Assembly: GCA_966128725.1 (NCBI GenBank)
Contig: CBHYLN010000103.1
Location: 1-18,202, forward strand
Reading direction: 5' to 3'
DNA length: 18,202 bases
Origin: JAFDZV01 sp966128725
GTDB lineage: Bacteria; Bacteroidota; Ignavibacteria; OLB7
The notes below the pieces were generated by a model that saw nothing but the letters and a program-made list of their open reading frames with translations, was not told where the DNA came from and did not search any database. Shown piece after piece: positions 8,726 through 15,863 of the stretch; positions within the stretch are counted from its first letter, which is position 1, and every line of letters begins with the position of its first letter. The position numbers and the translations under genes were made by a program.

Positions 8726-8944
8726 AACCCGTCGGCGTGGGAGCCTGCCCCAGGCCATGAACGGGCGTTCGTGTTCAGTTCGTGCGCGCAACCGCGGGTG
8801 GTCGCGAAAACGCACAAGATAGAACCCGTGGGGCTATTACGATCGGGTGCCTGTAGTGCGGGTAGTAGAATGGGTCCTGGGATTCATACATGGGGCGATA
8901 AAAGCGAACACGGAGCCCCGCGATGTGCAAGGTTCCGTGTTCTG

Positions 8945-8988
8945 CTGGAAGTGGAAGAGAGAGAGAGTCAACGCAAGCGCACTTCCAG
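8945..8988. repeat. 9-bp inverted repeat enclosing an AG dinucleotide tract
   Basis: CTGGAAGTG at 8945-8953 is the exact reverse complement of CACTTCCAG at 8980-8988. The 26-base loop contains a 12-base AG repeat (8956-8967). It lies about 230 bases upstream of the Uup-like gene start. Function unknown; it may be a chance structure. Confidence 0.5.
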
Positions 8989-9166
8989 TTGTCGCCATCC
9001 GGCGGGCGCGGCCTCGTGTGGTGCCGATGCCGCTGCGCACCGCGATCCAGCCTGTTGCCGATGCGTGCCATGTGTGCGTGCAATGATGGCGCCACGTCTG
9101 GCAGGCAGGCGGCCTGCGGCCCATGCATCGGCCAAGCTCCATCACGCGAAACTCCAACCTGCGGGG

Positions 9167-9188
9167 GAGAGAGAGAGATTCCAGTGCC
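9167..9188 (+). repeat. AG tract followed by CAGTGCC, copy A
   Basis: A 12-base GA repeat (9167-9178) is followed by TTC and CAGTGCC (9182-9188). The same order, GAGAGAGA, three or four bases, CAGTGCC, recurs at 15574-15592 in another gene-free stretch. The following 9177-9183/9204-9210 segments are also a 7-bp inverted repeat (GATTCCA/TGGAATC). Confidence 0.45.
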
Positions 9189-9609
9189 CGGGGGACGGAG
9201 AAATGGAATCGAGATGGTTGGAGATTAACGCAGACACGGATGCCTGTTCGGTGCACGGGATTCGCCGGTGTTGTGCGCGACGTGTGCAAGCTGCGATATC
9301 GGTCATGCATTCGAAACCGGAAATGAACCGATGGCGGCTTTCGATGTGCAATCGGCGGTGCGCGGCAGGCAAGTGGTGCCCGGCCCGCCGGTTCAACGGG
9401 GCCATGCCGATCGCGGTACCGGGGAGCGCATGGGCGTGCAACGCGTCTGCCCCGGATATCGCTGCGTTGATGGTTGTTTGCCGGGCGTTTTCCACGCAGC
9501 CTTCCCTTCCGAGCGCGGCCATCTTTTCCGCGTGCGGCCTGTCGCCGCGTGGATCATCAGCGAGTGCAACGTGGCATCGATGCGCCAACACAGGAGACCG
9601 ATGAACGCA

Positions 9610-10374
9610 CTACCGGCGGGTACGTGCCGCGCCAAGCGCCTTCAGCAGCTCCTCCTTCTTGCGCCGGGCCACCAGCACTGTTGCACCGTCGGACATCACC
9701 AGCTCGCCGCCCTCGCCGCGCACGTAGCGCCTCACGTGATCGATGTTTACCAGATGCGAGTGGTGCACGCGAACGAAGCCCATGTCGGCCAGGATCACCT
9801 CGAACTCCTTCAGCGGTCGGCTTACCAGGCAGCGATCGCCGCCGGCCAGCGCAAACCATGTATAACTTCCGGCGGCCTCGCAGTGGATAATGTCGGCAAT
9901 GGCCACCATGCGCAAACCATCGTCGGTGGGGAGCGCCAGGCGGCTTGGTTCGGCGTTCGGATGGCGGAGCGTTTCCAGCAGGGTCGCCAGGCGTTGCTGC
10001 ATCCCGTTGCGTTCGGCGCTGGCCCGTTCGGCCTTTGCTACCGCTGCCACCAGCTCGGTACGGTTGATCGGTTTCAACAGATAGTCCACCGCCGAAGCCC
10101 TGATCGCGCGCAGGGCGTATTGCTCGTACGCGGTGGTGAACACCACATCGAACGGCCTGTTGTTGATACCGTCCAGCAGCTCAAACCCGTTGCCGCGCGG
10201 CATTTCGATATCCAGAAACACCAGGTCGGGATTGTGGGCATGGATCTCGCGCCGGGCCGTGGCAACACAATCGGCCTGCGCTACCACCGCCACATTGGGG
10301 CAGTACTCGGCTATCAGATCGGCCAGCAGTGCGCGGCCCACCGGTTCGTCGTCGATGATAATCGAGCGGATCAT
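9610..10374 (-). CDS. LytTR-family response regulator
   Basis: A 254-residue cytosolic DNA-binding response regulator. The receiver domain (1-120) has the acidic pair Asp8/Asp9, phospho-acceptor Asp55 in LVFLDIEMP, conserved Thr81 in FTTAYEQYA, and Lys101 in YLLKPI. A LytTR domain (about 150-247) follows, with EAAGSYTWFAL, LVSRPLKEFE, FVRVHHSHLVNIDHVRRY and a basic end. LytTR proteins bind short direct repeats upstream of target promoters. Its ATG (10374-10372) overlaps the stop of the kinase gene in ATGA, and AAGGA lies a few bases before it, so translation is probably coupled and the kinase is its cognate partner. All residues needed for phosphorylation are present. Targets are unknown; nearby envelope genes are candidates. 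Confidence 0.96.
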   Translation of the reverse strand: MIRSIIIDDEPVGRALLADLIAEYCPNVAVVAQADCVATARREIHAHNPDLVFLDIEMPRGNGFELLDGINNRPFDVVFTTAYEQYALRAIRASAVDYLLKPINRTELVAAVAKAERASAERNGMQQRLATLLETLRHPNAEPSRLALPTDDGLRMVAIADIIHCEAAGSYTWFALAGGDRCLVSRPLKEFEVILADMGFVRVHHSHLVNIDHVRRYVRGEGGELVMSDGATVLVARRKKEELLKALGAARTRR

Positions 10375-13300
10375 GATTCCTTTCCGTTTGATGTATAACG
10401 CGAACGCTCGGGAACGTCGAGCGGAATAAGTATGTCCACACGTGTGCCGCGGGCCGTTCCGTCGTCGTGTACCAGATCGGTTACCGCAACGCGATACCGT
10501 TGGCGGTGCAGCCGGCCCAGCGCTTCCAGACGATTATGCGTCACGGCCATGCCGTGCTCGCGGTTGGACCGTACGGTGTTCCGTTGAATCTCCTGCGATC
10601 GTTGCCTGCCAACGCCGTTGTCGATGATCGAACACCGCAGATATCCCAGCCTGCGGGTTACGTGTACCGAGAGGCTTCCGCTTTCGTCGCGGTGGGCAAG
10701 GCCGTGGCGGATGGCGTTTTCCACGTACGGCTGGATGATCATCGGCGGCACCATCACGTCGCGCGGGTCCAGCTCCGGGGCGATCTCGATCGATGATTGG
10801 AACCGGTCGCCGAACCGCAGCGATTCCATCCGCAGGTACAAGCCCAGCATCTCCAGCTCGTCGGCAAGCGAAACCGCGTCGCTGCGGACGTGCTCAAGCG
10901 TGCTGCGCACCAGGCTGGAGAATGTGTTCAGGTAATCGTGCGCCGATTCGATATCCCGACGCACCACGAAGTGCAGGATGCTGTTCAGCGAGTTGAACAG
11001 GAAGTGTGGGTTCATCTGCGCGCGCAAGGCCTGCAACTGATACTCCACAACGCGGCGCTCGGTACGTTCCTGCCGGCGCACAATCCGCACGCGCGCAATC
11101 AGCGCAAGGGCCACAAGCGCGCATACCGCCACAACCACCGCGGCGCGGAACCACCATGTTTGCCACAGCGCCGGGCGCACAACCAGCTCGATGGCGCGCG
11201 CCGGACCAAAACGGCTTTCGTCGCTGTTGGCGCCGGCCACCACGAACCGATACTGCCCGGGCGGGACGCTGGTGTATTCGGCGAAGCGGTGCGCTGCGTT
11301 CACCTGGCGCCAGTCGGCATCGTATCCCTCCAGCATGTACCGGTATCGATTCCCGTTGGGGTTGGTGAAATCAAGGGCCGCGAACTCGATCGAAAAGGAA
11401 TTGTTGTTGTGCGCAAGCGTTATGGTGCGTTTGATGGTCGCCGATGAATCAAGCCTGAAGGCCGTATCGATGGAACGGAATGCCGTGATGGCCGTTGACG
11501 GTACATGGTGATTATCGGCCAGCGAATCCGGATGGAAATACAGCACGCCGCCGCGCCCACCGAAATACATAACCCCGTCGCGCCCGCGCGCGCACGCCTT
11601 GAAGTGGAACTCGTATACGGGCAGCCCGTCGGCCGGGCCGAAGTTCCGTATCGTCCCGTGCGCCGGATCGATGCACGCCAATCCCTTGTTCGTGCTTGCC
11701 CACATTCGCCCACGGGAGTCCGGCACGATGGCGCATGCGGTGTTGTTGATGAAGCCGTTGTTCTCCATGTACCGCTGGCAGCGGCCAGTGTTCGGGTCCA
11801 TGCGCGAAATGCCGCCGCCCGAGGTTGCAATCCATATCGCGCCCGCGTGATCCTGCAGCAGATACCATACACGGTTGTTGCTGATTGATGTGGGGTCGTT
11901 CACCTCGTTCAGAAACCGACGGCAACGGCCGGTGTTCGGTTCCATACGGTTCAATCCCTTGTCGGTGCCAACCCAGATGGCGCCGTCGGCCGCTGGCAGT
12001 ATCGCCAGCACGCTGTTGTCGCTCAGGCTGGCCGGGTTGCTGGCCGCATGGTAGAAGTGGTGGAACTTCGTGCTGCCTGGCTCCATCACATTCAGCCCGC
12101 CGTTAAGCGTTCCCACCCAAAGCCGGCCCCCGTTGTCGCGGGTGATGGCCCATACGCCGCCGGCACCAAGCGAGGCGGTGTCGTGTGCGTTGTGCTCCCA
12201 CGTGTGGATGCTTCCGTGCCTGTCCAACAGTCGCAGGCCCGTGTTCGATCCGATCCACGTCCCAACCGAGTCGATGAACAACGTGTTTACCGCGCTGGAG
12301 CCAACCAACCTGGCCGGCGTGCCGATCGGTGTGTGCTCCACACGGTCGGCCCCGGGGGTGTAGCGGTCCATGCCGCCGCCAACCGTCCCGATCAACAGGC
12401 GCGATTCAGGATCGATCGCCAACGAACGCACCATCGGCGCCGCTATCGTGGTGGCGTCGGTCGGGTTGTGGCTAAGGCTTCGGAATTGCCAGGCCCTGCG
12501 GCCGATGCGGCTGATCCCGCGTTCGGTGCCGAACCAGAGATTCCCGGAGTTGTCCTCGCAGATACAGAACACCGTGTTCGAGGCAATGCTGTTCGGCACG
12601 CTTACGGAGTTCTGAAGCATCAGCTCGGTGCCGGACGCCGGTCCGCGCGCTATCACGCCGTGGTTGAACAGGGTGGTCCATACCGTGCCGCCGCGATCGG
12701 TGGCGATCGATGAAATCAGATTGGGCACGGCCCGTGGGTTGCCGTGAGTATTGTCCGTGATCTCGATATGTGATGCCGCCGACGCCGGGTTGAACCACCA
12801 CGCATGTGTTGCGCCGATCACCCACAGCCCGCCACGGCGATCGGCCTGCATCGATTCCAACGGCCCCCAGGCTCGTGGATAATATGCCGGCATCGTGCGG
12901 TGGTTGATGAACCCGCACAGCGCGGGTTCATATCGGTTCAGACCGGAATCAGCCGTGGCAACCCATACCGCGCCTGCGGAATCACGGCATACCGCTATGA
13001 CGTTGTTGCTGGAAAGGCTGTACGGGTCCTGCGGATCATACATAAAGCGCGTGAAGCGGTCGGCATCGTGGTCCCACCGGCTTACGCCTTCGCCGTGGCC
13101 GCGGGTTGCGGCCCAGATATTGCCCTGCATGTCCTCGCAGATCGAGGCAATCGGTCCATCACCGATGCTGGCAGGGTCGCCGGCCAGGTGGGGGTAGTGG
13201 CGGAACTGCTCGGTGGCGCGGTCGAACCTGTCCAGGCCGCTGGAGTGCGTGCCCGCCCACAGCCAGCCGCGGTGATCCTGGTACAGGCATTTCACGCTTC

Positions 13301-13601
13301 CATCGGCAAGCGATGCGGGGTTGGCGGGGTCGTGCCGGAAAACCGTGAAGGCATGTCCGTCGAAACGGTTCAGTCCGTCGCGTGTGCCGAACCACAGGAA
13401 CCCATCGCGATCCTGCACCGCGCACAACACGTAGTTATCGGAAAGGCCCTGCTGCGAGGTAATGTTCTCGAACGCGATCGTGGCCACCTGCGCGCGCGCC
13501 GCAATCGGGTGCAGCAACGCGGCACAGGCGATCGCCGCCAGCAGGCGCGTGAGGGCGCGGCGGGGCCGTGCGGTGCATGCCGTATTGTGCCACGATCGCA
13601 T
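10371..13601 (-). CDS. Two-propeller Y_Y_Y sensor histidine kinase, LytS-type
   Basis: A 1076-residue membrane sensor kinase. The N-terminal signal sequence reads LTRLLAAIACAALLHPIAARAQ. Residues 40-690 hold about fourteen reg_prop repeats of the LWFGTxxGLNRFD type (for example GFLWFGTRDGLNRFD, GAIWVGTDKGLNRME, GAIWIATSGGGISRMD), enough for two seven-bladed propellers. A Y_Y_Y domain follows at about 750-812, then one membrane helix at 818-836 (AAVVVAVCALVALALIA). The cytosolic His_kinase domain has its phospho-acceptor His866 in QMNPHFLFNSLNS, and the HATPase has its N-box Asn962 in QPYVENAIRHG with DNGVG further on. Propeller kinases of this build sense periplasmic ligands, often glycans in Bacteroidota; the ligand here is unknown. 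It is not a hybrid, because the receiver is the separate LytTR protein encoded next. No Shine-Dalgarno precedes ATG 13601. Confidence 0.95.
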   Translation of the reverse strand: MRSWHNTACTARPRRALTRLLAAIACAALLHPIAARAQVATIAFENITSQQGLSDNYVLCAVQDRDGFLWFGTRDGLNRFDGHAFTVFRHDPANPASLADGSVKCLYQDHRGWLWAGTHSSGLDRFDRATEQFRHYPHLAGDPASIGDGPIASICEDMQGNIWAATRGHGEGVSRWDHDADRFTRFMYDPQDPYSLSSNNVIAVCRDSAGAVWVATADSGLNRYEPALCGFINHRTMPAYYPRAWGPLESMQADRRGGLWVIGATHAWWFNPASAASHIEITDNTHGNPRAVPNLISSIATDRGGTVWTTLFNHGVIARGPASGTELMLQNSVSVPNSIASNTVFCICEDNSGNLWFGTERGISRIGRRAWQFRSLSHNPTDATTIAAPMVRSLAIDPESRLLIGTVGGGMDRYTPGADRVEHTPIGTPARLVGSSAVNTLFIDSVGTWIGSNTGLRLLDRHGSIHTWEHNAHDTASLGAGGVWAITRDNGGRLWVGTLNGGLNVMEPGSTKFHHFYHAASNPASLSDNSVLAILPAADGAIWVGTDKGLNRMEPNTGRCRRFLNEVNDPTSISNNRVWYLLQDHAGAIWIATSGGGISRMDPNTGRCQRYMENNGFINNTACAIVPDSRGRMWASTNKGLACIDPAHGTIRNFGPADGLPVYEFHFKACARGRDGVMYFGGRGGVLYFHPDSLADNHHVPSTAITAFRSIDTAFRLDSSATIKRTITLAHNNNSFSIEFAALDFTNPNGNRYRYMLEGYDADWRQVNAAHRFAEYTSVPPGQYRFVVAGANSDESRFGPARAIELVVRPALWQTWWFRAAVVVAVCALVALALIARVRIVRRQERTERRVVEYQLQALRAQMNPHFLFNSLNSILHFVVRRDIESAHDYLNTFSSLVRSTLEHVRSDAVSLADELEMLGLYLRMESLRFGDRFQSSIEIAPELDPRDVMVPPMIIQPYVENAIRHGLAHRDESGSLSVHVTRRLGYLRCSIIDNGVGRQRSQEIQRNTVRSNREHGMAVTHNRLEALGRLHRQRYRVAVTDLVHDDGTARGTRVDILIPLDVPERSRYTSNGKES

Positions 13602-14089
13602 GGTAGGGGATAGTTACCGATGTATGAATACGAACCCCGAATCCACCACCGTTGAACCTCCGGTGGCGTTGCAGGCAATTGTTGATCGATGCCATCGACG
13701 ATGTTCCCATGCTCCGCGAACACCCGCCAAGGAGGCGCTGGTGAAGGCATGCCGGGAACTGACGCTGCCGATGCCGGTCGACGGCGGAGCCAGGGAATGT
13801 GAGGGTCAGGGTATCCGGTTTGGTGACGGACGGTGAAAACGTACTCAATTGCCCGATCAGTCGCAATGGAAGGCCGTGAAGGAATTCATGGCAATCGTGT
13901 TGCGTGCCGTCGAGAGGTTGCGGGCGGAAATCCTGTTCGTTGGGGCGTTTGCCGGCGGCAGTCGTGGAAACTGAACAGGGGAACATGGTTGCCCATGTTC
14001 CCCTGTTCGCGCAAGCGGATGCGGGTTGGCGCCTGGTTGCCCATGCGTGGCCGCATCAACAATCGGGCATTGCTGCCCACCGTGGCTGA
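13602..14089. other. 488-base region between the kinase gene and the first exported paralog
   Basis: No convincing gene on either strand. It must contain the promoter of the kinase operon (minus strand) and the end of the upstream exported-protein transcript. A strong hairpin at 13973-14008 is described separately. A weaker stem, CCACCG with CGGTGG and a 9-base loop, lies about 40 bases upstream of the kinase start, and TGGTTGCCCATG occurs twice (13986-13997 and 14034-14045). I could not place a promoter. Confidence 0.6.
13973..14008 (-). terminator. Perfect 16-bp hairpin, probable transcript end of the first exported paralog
   Basis: GAACAGGGGAACATGG (13973-13988) and its exact reverse complement CCATGTTCCCCTGTTC (13993-14008) flank the tetraloop TTGC. 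The hairpin starts 81 bases past the stop of the exported paralog gene on the minus strand. The bases that follow on that strand (AGTTTCC) are not a proper T-tract, so this is either a terminator of weak canonical form or an mRNA 3'-end stabiliser. Confidence 0.6.
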
Positions 14090-14656
14090 TTAGTTCAGCG
14101 TAACGGTCGTGGTTCCGGCCTTCAGCGTGAACTGAAGGACGCCATTGACATCCTCGAACTCCACGTCGTTCTGCAGCGTGAACGTCTCGCGGTTGAACGG
14201 AATAACCGAGGCAAGCCGGTTGTTCTGGAACGACAGCTCGGTACGGCTGCGGAAGTTGCCCGGCTTCGAGGTAACCGTGGCCGTGGCGTAGAAGTTGATC
14301 GTGCCGGTGGCCGGGAAGCGGATTCCTGCCGCGTTCGATACGATCGTGGTAGCCGTGGCCGGCCGTGTCGGATCCAGCGAAGTCGTGATGGTGCCAAGCG
14401 AGGGCTCGGTTGTGGTCACGCGAATCGCGGTGGGCGTAAGCCGTTCGTTGAGTGCGCCGGCGACCGGGATCTTCTTCGTGGTTGTGAAGGTGCCCGAGCC
14501 CGTGGATGCATTGCCAACGTAGGTGTTGTCCGTTACGTACACCTTTACGCCGTTGACGATGATGCAGGTCTGTGCCGAAGCAATTGTCCCGGCCGAAACC
14601 AGGGCAACCAATGCCAGTGCGGCGGCAAATAGCGCGCGCCTGAATGTATGTGTCAT
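14090..14656 (-). CDS. Exported protein of unknown function, paralog 1
   Basis: A 188-residue protein with a clear Sec signal peptide (FRRALFAAALALVALVSAGTIASA, cleavage after residue 28). The mature part is about 160 residues, rich in Thr, Val, Ser and Asn, with predicted beta strands and no membrane helix. It has one cysteine, Cys31, at the start of TCIIVNGVKVYV. The next gene upstream is a clear paralog: TCIxVNGVKV, STGSGTF, GTITTSLD/GTITTTLD, RFPATGTINFYATATV, SSKPG/TSKPG and ETFTLxNDV line up in order. The pattern of conserved strands suggests a beta-sandwich. It is not a lipoprotein, since there is no lipobox. I do not recognise the family. GGAGA lies seven bases before ATG 14656. A 16-bp hairpin follows the stop. 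Confidence 0.88.
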   Translation of the reverse strand: MTHTFRRALFAAALALVALVSAGTIASAQTCIIVNGVKVYVTDNTYVGNASTGSGTFTTTKKIPVAGALNERLTPTAIRVTTTEPSLGTITTSLDPTRPATATTIVSNAAGIRFPATGTINFYATATVTSKPGNFRSRTELSFQNNRLASVIPFNRETFTLQNDVEFEDVNGVLQFTLKAGTTTVTLN

Positions 14657-14712
14657 GAGTGATTCTCCGTTTACATGGTTGTTCGTTTGCGTCGAATTAC
14701 CTGGCGCACCTT

Positions 14713-14724
14713 GCGGAATTCCGC
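14713..14724. repeat. 12-bp perfect palindrome GCGGAATTCCGC
   Basis: GCGGAATTCCGC is its own reverse complement and lies 57-68 bases upstream of the start of exported paralog 1 on the minus strand. It may be an operator for a dimeric regulator, or chance. Confidence 0.35.
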
Positions 14725-14750
14725 TGTTCGGGGTGCGTTCCTGGTGTCTG

Positions 14751-14789
14751 TGTTCGTGCCCGTTGGTTCTGCGAACCGTTGGGCGAACA
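14751..14789 (-). terminator. Imperfect hairpin after the second exported paralog gene
   Basis: TGTTCG, a two-base bulge, CCC, then GTT, GGTTC, loop TGC, GAACC, GTT, GGG and CGAACA pair as a 14-bp stem with one symmetric internal loop. It begins 18 bases past the stop of the second paralog on the minus strand and lies in the 151-base gap between the two paralogous genes. No T-tract follows, so it could be a processing or attenuation element rather than a full terminator. Confidence 0.55.
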
Positions 14790-14807
14790 CATTGCCTGTG
14801 AGCCTGT

Positions 14808-15407
14808 TTAATTCAGGCCTCCGTCGCCATCCGGCGGCGTGTCGCTGCCCAATGTGACGGTGGTTTCACCGGCCTTCAGTGTAAACGAAGTGCCATCGTC
14901 GTTGGTGAAGGTGACGTCGTTGCGAAGCGTGAAGGTCTCGTTCCGGAACGGATTGACCGACTGCAGGTTCTCGTTCACCAACTCCAGCGGTGTGTCGCTG
15001 CTATACGTGCCCGGCTTTGAGCTGATCGTTGCCGTGGCATAGAACTGGATGATTCCGGTTGCCGGGAAGCGGTCGGCGCCGTTGGACGTGATCGTCGTCT
15101 GGGCGTCGCGCGATGCGTCCAGCGTGGTCGTGATGGTGCCAACCGCCGGATCATTGCTGGTAACGGTCACATTGGTGGCCGTCAGCGTGGAGTTGATCGG
15201 GCCTTGCGGCGCGATTGGCGGGTTGGCGACAAACGTTCCGGAGCCGGTGCTGCCGCTGGCCACGTTGCGATCCGAGATTACCAGCACCTTGACGCCGTTA
15301 ACCACGATGCAGGTGTAATTGAACTGCGCCGATGCCGAGGATGCTACGGCCAGGCCGAGCACTACCGTCAGCGCGGCAATTGCATACCGCGATGTAATGG
15401 TTCTCAT
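14808..15407 (-). CDS. Exported protein of unknown function, paralog 2
   Basis: A 199-residue protein with a Sec signal peptide (RYAIAALTVVLGLAVASSASA, cleavage after residue 27). It is a clear paralog of the downstream gene product, sharing TCIVVNGVKV, STGSGTF, GTITTTLD, RFPATGIIQFYATATI, SSKPG and ETFTLRNDVTF in the same order. It has one cysteine, Cys33, near the mature N-terminus, as in the paralog. It differs by a longer C-terminal tail rich in Asp, Gly and Pro (SDTPPDGDGGLN). I chose ATG 15407 over 15530 because GGAGA lies eight bases before it and the signal peptide begins there. The two genes are 151 bases apart on the minus strand, and tandem duplication is the simplest origin. The mature fold looks beta-rich and extracytoplasmic. 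Function unknown. Confidence 0.88.
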   Translation of the reverse strand: MRTITSRYAIAALTVVLGLAVASSASAQFNYTCIVVNGVKVLVISDRNVASGSTGSGTFVANPPIAPQGPINSTLTATNVTVTSNDPAVGTITTTLDASRDAQTTITSNGADRFPATGIIQFYATATISSKPGTYSSDTPLELVNENLQSVNPFRNETFTLRNDVTFTNDDGTSFTLKAGETTVTLGSDTPPDGDGGLN

Positions 15408-15573
15408 GATTATTTCTCCAGTTGCTGTGTGCGTTGATTGATTCCAGATCCATACAACCGTCGCCATTTGCTCAGGCACGCGACGAGCGTGAAGGGCAAT
15501 GGCAGGACATCGCGCAGCGACCAAGCGCACGATTATTCCGTCGTCTTCTGGAATGCCGTACCGGTTACGGCCA

Positions 15574-15592
15574 GAGAGAGAATCTCAGTGCC
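15574..15592 (+). repeat. AG tract followed by CAGTGCC, copy B
   Basis: GAGAGAGA (15574-15581), four bases, then CAGTGCC (15586-15592). It matches the order at 9171-9188, where three bases separate the same two words. Both copies lie in gene-free sequence. The role is unknown. Confidence 0.4.
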
Positions 15593-15618
15593 AATAAGGC
15601 GTCGGGGGAGGAGTGGCT

Positions 15619-15628
15619 GGGGGGGGGG
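15619..15628. repeat. Ten-base homopolymeric G tract
   Basis: Ten consecutive G residues, with a further G5 run eleven bases earlier (15604-15608). The tract is intergenic, about 210 bases upstream of the start of exported paralog 2. Homopolymer runs of this length are prone to slippage and to sequencing error. Confidence 0.7.
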
Positions 15629-15808
15629 AGAGGTGGTCGGTTACCGTGAGCTCGTACAGCAATCGATCACAGGCAATAATACGGGAGTGTGCGCCGGCAA
15701 ACTTCTTCTCGATTGCTTACGTGTTGCCGCCGGTGCGGAATGTGCGGGATCCTTTCTTCCGTTGGGATCAACATCGCCAAGTTCGTGCAATACCGAGGCA
15801 TATACGAA

Positions 15809-15841
15809 GCGGCGAAGACCCCGTTAGGTGATCTTCGCCGC
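15809..15841 (-). terminator. 10-bp hairpin after the lipoprotein gene
   Basis: GCGGCGAAGA (15809-15818) and TCTTCGCCGC (15832-15841) are exact reverse complements with a 13-base loop. The hairpin starts 22 bases past the stop of the lipoprotein gene on the minus strand. No clear T-tract follows. Confidence 0.6.
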
Positions 15842-15863
15842 GTGTGATCCAACAGACCGTATT

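Larger units (their letters stand above)
8717..9609. other. Gene-free 893-base region
   Basis: I find no convincing gene here on either strand. Open frames are rich in Arg, Cys, His and Pro, overlap one another and resemble no protein. It lies upstream of the Uup-like gene and downstream of the LytTR regulator gene, both on the minus strand, so it must hold the promoter of the former and the terminator of the latter. I could place neither. Visible structure: two 12-base AG dinucleotide tracts (8956-8967 and 9167-9178), a hairpin around the first (8945-8988), a 7-bp inverted repeat after the second (9177-9183 with 9204-9210), and the short palindromes GCATCGATGC and CGGTACCG. It might be a decayed gene or an unrecognised RNA. 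Confidence 0.6.
15408..15863. other. 456-base region between the second exported paralog and the lipoprotein gene
   Basis: No convincing gene. It must hold the promoter of the exported-protein genes on the minus strand, which I could not place. It contains a ten-base G run at 15619-15628, a GAGAGAGA/CAGTGCC element at 15574-15592, and a hairpin at 15809-15841 that belongs to the lipoprotein transcript. Confidence 0.6.

Noticed and set aside
8771..9604. 277-codon plus-strand frame across the gene-free region
   Set aside because: The product is rich in Cys, Arg and Ala, shows no domain-like pattern and has no ribosome binding site. Several other frames overlap it equally well.
9268..10398. 376-codon plus-strand frame
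   Set aside because: Mostly antisense to the LytTR response regulator, which has all its catalytic residues and overlaps the kinase stop by ATGA.
10371..13601. Hybrid two-component system of the polysaccharide-utilisation type
   Set aside because: The kinase chain ends after the HATPase domain. The receiver is encoded separately and carries a LytTR rather than an AraC-type output domain.
13986..14045. 12-base direct repeat TGGTTGCCCATG as an attachment site or mobile-element footprint
   Set aside because: One copy is part of the perfect hairpin, there is no element between the copies, and two copies 48 bases apart could be chance.
14090..15407. Lipoprotein assignment for the two exported paralogs because of an early cysteine
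   Set aside because: The cysteine follows a standard ASAQ-type cleavage site by several residues and no lipobox precedes it, so signal peptidase I processing is more likely.
15604..15628. G-quadruplex in the G-rich stretch
   Set aside because: Only the G5 and G10 runs are three or more long. Four separate G3 tracts with normal loops cannot be laid out convincingly.
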